NCBI RefSeq assembly: GCF_004919045.1
Contig: NZ_SWDW01000010.1
Location: 97,890-161,889 of the forward strand
DNA: 64,000 nucleotides
From: Sinomonas albida
GTDB lineage: Bacteria > Actinomycetota > Actinomycetes > Actinomycetales > Micrococcaceae
Direction: 5' to 3'
Positions 9,419 to 19,200 of the stretch are shown piece after piece (within the stretch, counting starts at the first letter, position 1; every line of letters begins with the position of its first letter). Both the position numbers and the translations under genes were made by a program. Under the pieces are notes generated by a model. The model saw only the letters and a list, made by a program, of their open reading frames with translations, searched no databases and was not told where the DNA came from.

Positions 9419-10800
9419 GAAGTGACCTTCCCTGACTTGGCGGAATCGCTGAGCAGATCATCGGCGTTGAACCTTGCGATTTCCTCCGCGGCGGCCTTTC
9501 CGCCGAGCGGGTGGAACGCGTTGCCCGAGGACGAGGCCGAGGAGTACGCGGTCTCGGCATGGATGGCGATGTCGACGCCGGCCTCCTCCGCCTCGGTCGT
9601 GACGCGGAACCCGATCGTCACCTTGATGAGGAGGGCGATGAGGAGCGAGACCACGAACGAGTAGCCGAGCACCACGAAGGCGCCAATCGCCTGCTTGCCG
9701 AGCTGGTCGAAGCCGCCGCCGTAGAAGAGGCCGGTGCCGGCAGACGGGGCGCCCGGGCCGGCCGCGAGGCCGATGAAGAGCGTGCCCACGACACCGCCGA
9801 CCATGTGGACGCCCACGACGTCGAGCGAGTCGTCGTAGCCGAACTTGTACTTGAGGCCGACCGCGAGGGCGCAGATGGCACCGGCGAGGACGCCGAGGAT
9901 GATGGCCCAGAGCGGGGAGATCGCGGCACACGCGGGGGTGATGGCCACGAGGCCCGCGACCGCGCCGGACGCCGCCCCGAGAGACGTCGCGTGGCCGTCG
10001 CGGATCTTCTCCACGATGAGCCAGCCGAGCACCGCGGCGCAGGGGGCCACGAGGGTGTTGATCCAGGCGAACGCGGCGACGCCGTTGGCGGCGAGGGCCG
10101 AACCGGCGTTGAAGCCGAACCAGCCGAACCACAGGAGGCCAGCGCCGAGCATGACGAACGGGAGGTTGTGGGGACGGTGGTTCGGGTCCTTGCCGAAGCC
10201 CTTGCGACGGCCGAGGACCAGAGCGAGGGCCAGGCCGGCCGCACCCGCGTTGATGTGGACCGCGGTGCCGCCTGCGAAGTCGATCACGCCGAGGCCGTTG
10301 AGCCAGCCGCCGATGAAGTTGCCGTTCGCGTCCTTGTTCGAGTCGAAGACCCAGTGCGCGACCGGGAAGTAGACGAGGACCGCGAACAGGCCGGCGAAGA
10401 CCATCCACGAACCGAACTTCGACCGGTCAGCGATGGAGCCGGAGATGAGCGCCACCGTGATGATGGCGAACACGGCCTGGAAGCCGACGAACGCAAGCTC
10501 GGGGATAGTGCCGGAGAGCGGCATATCCTTGCCGGTCGAAAGGACGCCGTGGAGACCGAACTTGTCGAAGTTGCCGACGAGGCCGCCGAACCAGTCGGTG
10601 CCGAACGACATCGAGTAGCCGAAGAGCACCCAGAGCACGCCCACGAGGGCGATTGCGCCGAAGCTCATCATCATCATGTTCAGAACAGACTTGGCGCGGG
10701 TCATGCCGCCGTAGAAGAACGCGAGCCCGGGCGTCATGAGCAGCACGAGGGCCGCCGAGGCGAGCACCCAAGCGGTGTCGCCAGCACTGAATGTGGGCAT
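9415..10800 (-). CDS. amt: Ammonium transporter Amt (copy 2, in operon with glnK)
   Basis: Ammonium channel of 461 aa with the same helix pattern and pore His residues (VAHWVFD, GVHMVGG) as copy 1. The start ATG at 10800 follows AAAGG. The gene overlaps glnK by 4 nt. This copy is in the conserved actinobacterial position (ftsY side, followed by glnK), so it is probably the ancestral one and copy 1 the duplicate. A GlnR-type box lies 154 bp upstream, at the same distance as in copy 1. Confidence 0.97.
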   Translation of the reverse strand: MPTFSAGDTAWVLASAALVLLMTPGLAFFYGGMTRAKSVLNMMMMSFGAIALVGVLWVLFGYSMSFGTDWFGGLVGNFDKFGLHGVLSTGKDMPLSGTIPELAFVGFQAVFAIITVALISGSIADRSKFGSWMVFAGLFAVLVYFPVAHWVFDSNKDANGNFIGGWLNGLGVIDFAGGTAVHINAGAAGLALALVLGRRKGFGKDPNHRPHNLPFVMLGAGLLWFGWFGFNAGSALAANGVAAFAWINTLVAPCAAVLGWLIVEKIRDGHATSLGAASGAVAGLVAITPACAAISPLWAIILGVLAGAICALAVGLKYKFGYDDSLDVVGVHMVGGVVGTLFIGLAAGPGAPSAGTGLFYGGGFDQLGKQAIGAFVVLGYSFVVSLLIALLIKVTIGFRVTTEAEEAGVDIAIHAETAYSSASSSGNAFHPLGGKAAAEEIARFNADDLLSDSAKSGKVTS

Positions 10801-10953
10801 GGGGGTTGCCTTTCGAGGGGTGGACGGATCTTTTCTGGTCGGTTCCCGCCGCTGCACCGGCAGTCCCTCCCGACCACTGAGAAAAGATTGCCGCCCGGGT
10901 GTTTCAACCGCTCGCGGCGCAAATTGCTCGCGTGTTACAACTTCGTCCCGCGA

Positions 10954-10991
10954 GTTAAGCGCTCGTCACCGGCTCGTTACCGTCATGTTTC
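10954..10991 (-). promoter_or_regulatory. GlnR-type box between amt copy 2 and the MFS gene
   Basis: Plus-strand half-sites GTTAA, GTCAC, GTTAC and GTTTC begin at 10954, 10965, 10976 and 10987, each 6 nt apart. On the minus strand this reads GAAAC-n6-GTAAC-n6-GTGAC-n6-TTAAC, an excellent GlnR box. It ends 1 bp before the -10 element (TAGGGT, 10993-10998) of the divergent MFS gene, so the same site could affect both genes. Confidence 0.75.
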
Positions 10992-11004
10992 GTAGGGTTG
11001 TGGC

Positions 11005-12213
11005 ATGCCCCGTTCCCCCTTCGGCGCCCTCGCGCGGGTCGCGAGCCCGCGCGTCGCCGTACCCCGCGACGTCTGGGTCCTCGTCGTTGCGGCGTTCGCG
11101 ATCGCGATCGGCTTCGGCCTCGTGGCCCCCGTGCTCCCCCAGTTCGCCACGAGCTTCGGCGTGGGGGCGACGGCGGCGTCCGTGATCGTCAGCGCGTTCG
11201 CGCTGACCCGGCTAGTGCTCGCCCCCACCGCGGGCGCGCTCGTGGACCGGTGGGGCGAGCGGCCCGTCTATGTCACGGGCGTCCTCACCGTCGCGGTCTT
11301 CACGGGCGCGTGTGCGTTCGCGGCCGACTATTGGCAGCTCCTGCTCTTCCGCGGACTCGCGGGCATCGGCTCCACCATGTTCACGATCTCGGCGTCAGGC
11401 CTCATCGTGCGGCTCGCGCCGCCCGAGGCCCGCGGGCGTGTGAGCGGGCTCTACGCGTCGTCGTTCCTGCTCGGGAACATCGCCGGGCCGCTCGTGGGAG
11501 GCCTGCTCGCGGGATGGGGCCTCCGCGTCCCGTTCCTTGTCTATGCGGGAACGCTGGTCGTCGCGGCGTCGGTGGTGGGGTTCCTGCTCGGGCGCGAGCG
11601 GTCCGCCGCTCCCCGGGTCAGCCTCCCGCCGCTCGAGCTCTCGGAGGCGCTGGCGCTCCCGCCGTACCGGGCGGCGCTCGTCTCGAACTTCGCCAACGGC
11701 TGGGCGACTCTCGGCATCCGGATGGCCCTCGTGCCGCTCTTCGCAGCGGCGGCCCTGCACGCGGCCCCGAGCGCGGCCGGACTCGCGCTGACCCTCTTCG
11801 CGCTCGGCACGGCCTGCGCCCTGACCTTCTCGGGGCGGCTCGTCGACGCGTGGGGGCGCCGGCCGCTTGCGCTCGCCGGACTCGGAATCGCCGCGGTCGC
11901 GACGGCCCTCATGGGGCTGAGCACCTCGGAGTGGACCCTGTTCGCGGTCTCCGCCGTGGCGGGGTTCGGCTCGGGGCTCTTGACCCCGTCTCTCCAGGCC
12001 ACGGTGGCGGACGCGATCGGCCGCGAGCGCAGCGGCGGAAAGCCCCTCGCGGTCTTCCAGATGGTCTCCGACGTGGGCAGCATCGTCGGCCCGCTCCTCG
12101 CGGGTCTCCTGGCCGACGGCGTGGGCTACCCGTGGGCGTTCGCGGTCTCGGGCGCGTGCCTGCTCGCCGCGATGCCCGCGTGGGCGGGCCGCCGCCGTCG
12201 TCCGCCCGCCTGA
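11005..12213 (+). CDS. MFS transporter (drug/metabolite exporter type)
   Basis: A 402-aa major-facilitator protein with 12 predicted helices and the loop motif LVDRWGERPVYVTG between helices 2 and 3 (motif A-like, G-X3-D-R-X-G-R-R). The second half repeats the pattern as LVDAWGRRPLALAG. The substrate cannot be predicted. The ATG at 11005 lies 6 nt after the -10 element TAGGGT, so the mRNA is probably leaderless. The divergent neighbour is amt copy 2, and the shared GlnR box raises the possibility of nitrogen control. Confidence 0.88.
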   Translation: MPRSPFGALARVASPRVAVPRDVWVLVVAAFAIAIGFGLVAPVLPQFATSFGVGATAASVIVSAFALTRLVLAPTAGALVDRWGERPVYVTGVLTVAVFTGACAFAADYWQLLLFRGLAGIGSTMFTISASGLIVRLAPPEARGRVSGLYASSFLLGNIAGPLVGGLLAGWGLRVPFLVYAGTLVVAASVVGFLLGRERSAAPRVSLPPLELSEALALPPYRAALVSNFANGWATLGIRMALVPLFAAAALHAAPSAAGLALTLFALGTACALTFSGRLVDAWGRRPLALAGLGIAAVATALMGLSTSEWTLFAVSAVAGFGSGLLTPSLQATVADAIGRERSGGKPLAVFQMVSDVGSIVGPLLAGLLADGVGYPWAFAVSGACLLAAMPAWAGRRRRPPA

Positions 12214-12235
12214 GCCGTCGAGGCGGACGACGGCG
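12193..12235. terminator. Bidirectional terminator, MFS gene and secreted-protein gene
   Basis: The arms CGCCGTCGTCCGCC (near 12193-12206) and GGCGGACGACGGCG (12222-12235) can form a strong stem between two convergent genes. The left arm overlaps the last codons of the MFS gene. The stem carries the recurrent GGACGACGGCGG-type sequence. Confidence 0.75.
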
Positions 12236-12238
12236 CCA

Positions 12239-14863
12239 TCAGGCGCCTGACCCGACGAGCTCCACGGCCGCCAGGTCCCACTGGTCGGCCGTAGGAGCGG
12301 AAGCTCCGACCTTGACCTGAGTTCCCGCCGGGCCGGCGGTCTGATTCGTGTATTCGCTCCACGAGGTGTCCCCCAAACCGGTGTCGATCCACTGCTCGAG
12401 GAAGACGAGCCCCGTGGGGAGCGTTCGCGCGCGAGCGTTGTCCCAGTCGTGGCCCACGGCGAAGACCAAGGACGCGGCCGAAGTGGTTGTGACCGTCAGG
12501 GTCGGCGCTCCGCTCGCCGCGGAGCCCGAGGCCACGGCACCGGCACCCTTCGCTCCCTCGTAGGCGACCACGGTCAGCTCCTGGGCGTAGCCGGCCGCAG
12601 CAGGCGTGGAGGTCACGGTTGCGTTCGAGATCGTATTCGTCGCGGTGGCCGTCCACACCTCGGCGTCACCGTATTGGGCGTTGGAGCGGGCCAGAAGCTT
12701 CCACGAGAGGCCTGCCCCTGAGACGGTGGCAGACTGCGAGTTCAGCTTGGCAGGGCCGTCCTGCGAGACGAAGGCCAGCAGGACCTCGCCCGGGACCACG
12801 GTGCTGAAGGAGGGCGTCGTCACCTTGCCGGCCCCGCGGACATCGATCTCAGCCTGCTGCACGAAGCACGTCATGGACGGGACGGGATTCTGGACAGTGA
12901 CGCCTACCCCGCCAGAAGTACCGATGTTGCCTGCGGGATCGGTGGCCTTGGCCGTCAGGGTGTGCGAGCCGTTCGCTGTCTTGGTCGTGTCCCAGCTGAT
13001 CGCGTACGGAGAGGCACTCAGTGCGGTGCCGAGGGGCTGACCGTCCAGATAGAACTGGACCGAGGACACCGACACGTCATCGGTGGCGTTGGCAGCCACC
13101 GTCGCCGTGCCTGAGACCGTCTGGCCCGCGGTCGGGTTGGTGATCTGGACCGTCGGGGGCGCGGTATCGGCCGGTGACGTGCCGCCAGACGCCGGGACGA
13201 TCTCGATCCCCGCCATATTCCACGAGTCCGCAGTCGGGGCCGTGTCTGCGAGGGTGACCGATTGGCCGGCAGAGGTAGTCGGCGCGTTCGAGGCCTGAAC
13301 CCAGAACGTATCGCCCATGGGGCTGTCAACCCATTGGGCCACCTGCGTCTGCCCTGCTGCGTAGGTCCTACCCGTCGCCGAATCCCAGTCGCTGCCCACG
13401 GCGACGGTCAGCGAGCCCGCAGCCTTGGCGGCCAGATGCACAGCGCTGGCCCCAGACGGCGCGTTGGCCGCCGAGGACGCGCCGACGCCGCCCGAATTGG
13501 CGAAGGACTCCACCACGAGCTGCTGATCGTACCCGCCCTCCCTCGGGGTGGAAGTCACCACGGCCCCGCTGAGCACGGAGGGCGCGGTTGCGGTCCAGAT
13601 CTCGGCGTCGCCGTGCTGTACGTTGCTGCCGGTCACCCGGGTCCACGTGAGCCCCGCGCCGCTCACAGTCACGGCCTGGCCGCCGGTCGACGCGCCGTCG
13701 CTGGAAACTGCGGCCAGCAGCGTCTCCCCCGCGGCCGCCGTCGTGAAGGCCCCCGTGCTCACGGCGCCCGAGCCACGCGCGGTCACCGTCTGATCGATGT
13801 ACAGGCCATTCGACGCGACGGTGATCGGAACCACCGGGGCGGTGCCGGCGCCGCCCGAGCTGTCGATGACCCGGGCGCTCAGCCGATGAGATCCAGGAGA
13901 GGTGCTGCCGACGGTCCACGAAGTCGTGTACGGGGCCGCCGTGATGGGATTCCCCAACGCGCTGCCGTCGAGGAGGAACTGCACGGAGGCAACGGTCGCC
14001 GGTGATGCCGCTGAGGCCGTCGCCGACAGCGTGACCGTGCCAGACACCGAGGCGCCCGCCGTCGGGGACGTGACGGAGGCGCTCGGCGGGACGACGGTCG
14101 GGTGGGTCTGCGCGCCCACCGTCACGGCCGTCCCCTTGATGGTCAGCACGGTGTCGGTGACGTTGTTCGTCGCGTCGCTCTCGACCAGGACATGCAGAGG
14201 GTCTGCCACGGCCCGCAGGATGTACGTGCCGTCCGGTACACCGTTGAGGTCGATAGGTTGCCCGGCGTCGGTCTGGTCGTACTGGTCGCCCCACCCGACG
14301 GACCAGCCGAGCGGCGACGTCGGGCTCGCGCAGTTGGACACCGGGATGAACGTGCTCGACGGGGTGTTCGGCACGCCGCCGACCTTGGTGTCACCGGTGA
14401 TGCAGTAGTCCGTCTTGGGGCTCGTGGCAACAACTTGGCCAATCGACCCATCGGCGTTGACGCCGTTCAGCGTGAACTTGGTCAGGGGGAACTGGTAGTC
14501 GTCCGGCGGATCGAACACGCCGAGCACGGCAAGCGGGACCACGTGGTCGAGAGACCAGGCGCCCGGGCTCGGACTGTTGTAGATCGCTTGGACGAAGCTC
14601 GCGGTCCCAGTCGCCGAGTTATAGGTCGGATCGATCTCGAACGGGCCGGTGCCCGCGTCCCAGGTGATGTGGGTGTACCGCAGCATCCGATGGTTTGTCG
14701 TCGCGTCGATCCCAATCGAGATCTGGTTGGTCGGGACGGCGATCTGCAGATCTGGCGGGGTGACCGTGGCGGCGGAGACCGGGCCGGGAAGGCCTGCCAC
14801 CGGCCCGAAGGCGAGCGCGACGGCGGCGGCAAGCGTCCACGCGAGAGATCGGCTTCTGGACAT
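12239..14863 (-). CDS. Large secreted protein: lysyl-oxidase-like domain, Ig-like domains, duplicated C-terminal module
   Basis: An 874-aa exported protein. Residues 1-31 form a signal peptide ending PVSA. Residues about 40-245 resemble the bacterial lysyl oxidase fold: TDYCITGD, LGWSVGWGDQYD, PIDLNGVPDGTYILRAVADP and ATNN follow the family order. However, the copper-binding His cluster is not recognisable (the region reads WSLDHVVPLAVLG), so catalysis is doubtful. Two Ig-like domains follow (about 257-345 and 567-657, both with SPTAG/NPTAG...VSG, VQF-LDG and SH-L-A). Each is followed by a related module of about 200 residues, with GAG-V-T--F-T, WTATA, VTSTP, AVG-DWD and GDT-W in both. The architecture suggests a cell-surface or extracellular binding protein. 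It stands alone; its promoter is not obvious. Confidence 0.85.
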   Translation of the reverse strand: MSRSRSLAWTLAAAVALAFGPVAGLPGPVSAATVTPPDLQIAVPTNQISIGIDATTNHRMLRYTHITWDAGTGPFEIDPTYNSATGTASFVQAIYNSPSPGAWSLDHVVPLAVLGVFDPPDDYQFPLTKFTLNGVNADGSIGQVVATSPKTDYCITGDTKVGGVPNTPSSTFIPVSNCASPTSPLGWSVGWGDQYDQTDAGQPIDLNGVPDGTYILRAVADPLHVLVESDATNNVTDTVLTIKGTAVTVGAQTHPTVVPPSASVTSPTAGASVSGTVTLSATASAASPATVASVQFLLDGSALGNPITAAPYTTSWTVGSTSPGSHRLSARVIDSSGGAGTAPVVPITVASNGLYIDQTVTARGSGAVSTGAFTTAAAGETLLAAVSSDGASTGGQAVTVSGAGLTWTRVTGSNVQHGDAEIWTATAPSVLSGAVVTSTPREGGYDQQLVVESFANSGGVGASSAANAPSGASAVHLAAKAAGSLTVAVGSDWDSATGRTYAAGQTQVAQWVDSPMGDTFWVQASNAPTTSAGQSVTLADTAPTADSWNMAGIEIVPASGGTSPADTAPPTVQITNPTAGQTVSGTATVAANATDDVSVSSVQFYLDGQPLGTALSASPYAISWDTTKTANGSHTLTAKATDPAGNIGTSGGVGVTVQNPVPSMTCFVQQAEIDVRGAGKVTTPSFSTVVPGEVLLAFVSQDGPAKLNSQSATVSGAGLSWKLLARSNAQYGDAEVWTATATNTISNATVTSTPAAAGYAQELTVVAYEGAKGAGAVASGSAASGAPTLTVTTTSAASLVFAVGHDWDNARARTLPTGLVFLEQWIDTGLGDTSWSEYTNQTAGPAGTQVKVGASAPTADQWDLAAVELVGSGA

Positions 14864-14984
14864 GGGGCCCTCCTGTGACGGCCGTCTCGCGACGGCATCA
14901 GGACCCGGCGAGACCGACGCGAACTAGGAACGCCCCGGGGATGTCACCGACCATCTTGGCCCTGCTCGGGCCAGGCGACAACCC

Positions 14985-16187
14985 CTAGGCGAGGATCGCG
15001 TCCACAAACCCCTCGACGTCGAACGGCGCGAGGTCGTCCGGCCCCTCGCCGAGGCCGACGAGCTTCACGGGAACCCCGAGCTGCTTCTGGATGGCCACGA
15101 CGATGCCGCCCTTCGCGGTGCCGTCGAGCTTCGTGAGCACGATGCCCGTGATGTCCACCACCTCGGAGAAGACCTTCGCCTGGTTGAGCCCGTTCTGGCC
15201 GGTCGTCGCGTCGAGGACGAGGAGCACCTCGTCCACCTCGGCCTGCTTCTCGATGACGCGCTTGACCTTGCCGAGCTCGTCCATGAGCCCCACCTTGTTC
15301 TGGAGGCGCCCGGCGGTATCGACCATGACCACGTCGACTTCCTGCTCGATGCCCGCCTTGACCGCCTCGAAGGCGACGGAGGCTGGGTCCGCGCCGTCGA
15401 CGTCGGACTTCACGGTGGGGACGCCCACGCGGGCGCCCCACGTCGCGAGCTGCTGGGACGCCGCCGCACGGAACGTGTCCGCGGCACCCAGGATGACGTC
15501 CTTGTCCTCGGCGACGAGGACGCGGGCGAGCTTGCCGACCGTGGTCGTCTTGCCCACGCCGTTCACGCCGACGACGAGGACGACGGCGGGCTTCCCCGAC
15601 TTGCGGTCGACCCGGAGCTCGCGGTCGAGGGTCGGATCCACGAGCTTGACGAGCTCCTCGCGGAGCATCGATCGGACCTCGTCGGGGTCGCGGCTCCCCA
15701 TCACCCGGACGCGGGCCTTGAGCGTCTCGACGAGCTCGAGGCTCGGCTCAGTGCCGATGTCGGCCAGCAGGAGCGTCTCCTCGACCTCATCCCACACGGT
15801 GTCGTCGACGCGGTCGCTCGAGAGGAGGGCGAGGAGGCCCTTGCCGAAGACGTTGTTGCTCTTGGCGAGCCGCTCGCGCAGGCGCTGGAGGCGGCCGGCC
15901 ACGGGGGCCGGAGTCTCGGTCGGGACGGCCTCGACTGGGGGCTCCTCGAGGAGCTCCGCGGGAACCTCGACGGTGGCGGAGGGTGGCTCCGCGACCGCGG
16001 TCGGCGCGCCGGACTCGCCGTCGGCCCCGGACGGGGTGGTCGGGAGGGCGGGGTCGTTGGCGTCCCGGGTGCCGGTGTAGCGGACCTTCGAGCGGCGGCC
16101 GCGGACGAGCCCGATGATGGTCCCGGCGACCACGAGGACCACGATCACGGCGATGACGATGGGCAGCAGGACGGAGAGGTCTGTCAC
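14985..16187 (-). CDS. ftsY: Signal recognition particle receptor FtsY
   Basis: Membrane-associated GTPase that docks the SRP-ribosome complex. The 400-aa protein begins with one membrane helix (about residues 7-27), then an acidic Ala/Pro/Glu linker, then the NG domain with GVNGVGKTT, DTAGR and LTKLDGTAKGG. It starts with GTG at 16187 and lies 45 bp downstream of smc in the same direction, a near-universal actinobacterial pairing. Confidence 0.97.
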   Translation of the reverse strand: MTDLSVLLPIVIAVIVVLVVAGTIIGLVRGRRSKVRYTGTRDANDPALPTTPSGADGESGAPTAVAEPPSATVEVPAELLEEPPVEAVPTETPAPVAGRLQRLRERLAKSNNVFGKGLLALLSSDRVDDTVWDEVEETLLLADIGTEPSLELVETLKARVRVMGSRDPDEVRSMLREELVKLVDPTLDRELRVDRKSGKPAVVLVVGVNGVGKTTTVGKLARVLVAEDKDVILGAADTFRAAASQQLATWGARVGVPTVKSDVDGADPASVAFEAVKAGIEQEVDVVMVDTAGRLQNKVGLMDELGKVKRVIEKQAEVDEVLLVLDATTGQNGLNQAKVFSEVVDITGIVLTKLDGTAKGGIVVAIQKQLGVPVKLVGLGEGPDDLAPFDVEGFVDAILA

Positions 16188-16232
16188 GGACCTAGCTTCT
16201 CACAGGCTCGGTGGCCGGCCCGCGGTCCGGGC

Positions 16233-19200
16233 TCACACCCGTTCGAGCTTCTGGCTCACCACGGTCGAGACGCCGTCACCGCGCATCGACACCCCGTAGA
16301 GCGCGTCCGCGACCTCCATGGTGCGCTTCTGGTGCGTGATGACGATGAGCTGGCTCGACTCCCGCAGCTCCTCGAAGATCGTGATGAGCCGCCCGAGGTT
16401 CGTGTCGTCGAGCGCGGCCTCGACCTCGTCCATGACGTAGAACGGCGAGGGGCGCGCCTTGAAGATCGCCACGAGCAGCGCCACCGCCGTGAGCGATCGT
16501 TCCCCGCCCGAGAGCAGCGAGAGGCGCTTGATCTTCTTGCCCGCGGGCCGAGCCTCGACCTCGATCCCGGTGGTGAGCATGTCCGCGGGGTCGGTGAGCA
16601 CGAGGCGCCCTTCGCCGCCAGGGAAGAGCCGGCCGAAGACGCGCTCGAATTGGGCAGAGGTGTCCGAGAACGCCTCCGTGAAGACGCGCTGGACGCGCTC
16701 GTCGACGTCCTTGATGATCGCCAGGAGGTCCCGCCGGCTCGACTTGAGGTCCTCGAGCTGATCGTTGAGGAAGCGGTGCCGCTCCTCGAGGGCCGCGAAC
16801 TCCTCGAGCGCCAGCGGATTGACCTTCCCCAGGGCCGAGAGGTCCCGCTCCGCCTTCTTGAGCCGCTTCTCCTGCTCGGACCGCACGAAGGGCGCACCGC
16901 CCACGGGCTTGCCGTCGTCGTCGACCTCGACGCGGAGCGCGGCCCACTTGTCGCCACCCTCCTCCGGGACAGGCACGGGGAGGTGCGGGCCGAACTCGTC
17001 CACGAGCTGCTGGGCCGAAAGCCCCAGCTCCTCGACGGCGCGGTCCTCGAGGGCCTCGAGCCGGAGCACGAGTTCGGCCCGCGCCAGCTCGTCGCGGTGG
17101 GCCGCGTCGCTGAGCCCGGCGAGCTCCTTGGCGAGCGCCTCGGTCGAGGTCCGCAGCGCGGCGAGCCGCTCGTCGAGCGCGGTCCGTCGCTCCTCGGCGG
17201 CGTCGCGCTCCTCGGCGGCCTCCTCGACGGCGCGGTCCATCGCCGCGACTCCGAGCACGGCGGCGCGCGCGACGGCGCCCGCCTGCGCGGCCTTCCGGGC
17301 GCGCTCCGCCGCGCGGCGCTCGGCCTCGGCGGCCGCCTTGCGTTCCCCCGCGGCCGCACGCTCGAGCGACTCGGCCCTCGCGGCGAGCGCCCGGTGCTGC
17401 TCCTCTGCCGTGCGCAGCGCGAGGCGAGCCTCGAGTTCCGCGGCGCGCGCCGCCGTCGCCCGTTGCGCGAGGCGGTCGCGCTCGTCCGAGGACGGCTCGG
17501 CGTCCGGCTCCTCCTCGGCGTCAGCCTCTTCTGCTGCCTCAAGGCGCTCGGCCGCGGTCGCGAGGGCCTCCTGCTCCTTCTCGAGGTGCTCCCGGGCGGC
17601 CTCGAGCGACGCGCGGAGCCGCTCGTCCTCGGCCGTGGCGCCGCGCAGCTGGGCGCCGAGCGCTGCGAGCCGCTCGGCGACTGCCGCGAACTTCGCGTCG
17701 GAATCGTGAAGCGCGGCGAGGGCCGCGTCCGCGCGCTGGGTCGCCTCGCGCACGCGCTCGCGGGCGCCCGCGAGCTCGAACCCGGCGCGCTCGTGCTCTG
17801 CCTGAGCCGTCGCGAGCTCCGCCTCGGCCTCCTCGACCTGCGCCTGGAGTTCGATCGTGGACGGCGCCGCCGCCGAACCGCCCCGCACCGAGGCCGACGT
17901 GAGGACGTCGCCACCGTGCGTCGCCACCGTGAGCTCGGGGTGTTCGGCGAGAATCGACCGGGCCTGGGCGGCGTCCACGGCGGCGACGGCGCCACCGAGG
18001 AGGCGGACGACGGCGGCCCTCACCCGCGCGTCGGGCGTCACCACGGCGTCGAGCCAGCTGGCCCCCTCGGGGAGCTCGGGCCGCTCCGGGGAGGCGTCCG
18101 GCTCCGGCCCGCCGCCGACGAGAAGGGCCGCCTGCCCGCCGTCGTCCTCGCGGAGCCGCTCGAGCGCGCGGTGGGCCGCGTCCGCGCCGTCCATCGCGAG
18201 GCCCTCGGCCACGGGGCCCAGCACGGCTGCGACGGCGGCCTCGAAGCCGGGCTCGACCTTGACGAGGGCGGGCACGGCGCCGAGCACGCCGTCGCCGGAG
18301 GCGACGACGGCGCCGCTCCCGTCACGCCCGCGCAGGCCCGCGCGGAGCGCGTCGAGCCTGGCCTCGAGCGAGCGCCGGGCGGTCTCGGCGTCGCGCCGCC
18401 GCTCCTCGATCGCGACGAGCTGGGCCTCCGCGGTCTCCTGGGCCTCGGCGGCCTCCTCGTAGTCGGCGTCGAGGCCCTCTTCGCCTTCCTCGACGCCCGC
18501 CACCTGGGTCTCGAGCGCCGTGAATTCCAGTTCCGCGGCCCGGCGGCGCTCGGACGCGGACGCGAGCGTGGCGCGCAGCCTCCCGATCTCGCCCTCGGCC
18601 GCCTCGACCCGACTCCGCGCGGCGCCGACGCTTCCCGCCAGCCGGGCGAGGCCTTCGCGCCGGTCCGCAGACGCCCGGAGCCGCGCGGTGTGCCGACGAT
18701 CCTCCGCTGCGGCGTCCTCCTCTGCCTCGGCCCGCGCCTCGGACGCCGCTTCGAGGGCCTCCGAGCGGACCTCGAGCGCCTCGTCGAGCACGGCGAGCTC
18801 CTCTCGCGCCTCCTCGGCCTGCCGCTCGAGACGCTCGGGATCACGGCCGGAGTGGGTCGGCTCCGAGGTTCCGAGCAGGCGGCGGCGCTCCTCGGCGACG
18901 TTGGCCAGCGATCGAAGCCGCTCCCGCCCCGACGAGAGGCGATACCAGAGGTCTCTCGCGGCGTTGAGCCGCGGGGTCGCGATGGCGGCGGCGTGCTCGG
19001 CCTCGGCCTGTTCGCGCCGCGCGGCCTCGAGCTCACGCTCGACGTCGGCGCGGCGGGTCGTGAGCGCCGACTGGTCCGCGCGGTCCTGCTCGAGCGAATC
19101 GCGCAGCCGCACGACGTCGTCGGCGAGGAGGCGGGCGCGCGCGTCGCGCACATCTGCCTGGATCGTCTGGGCCCTCCGGGCCACCTGCGCCTGCCGGCCG

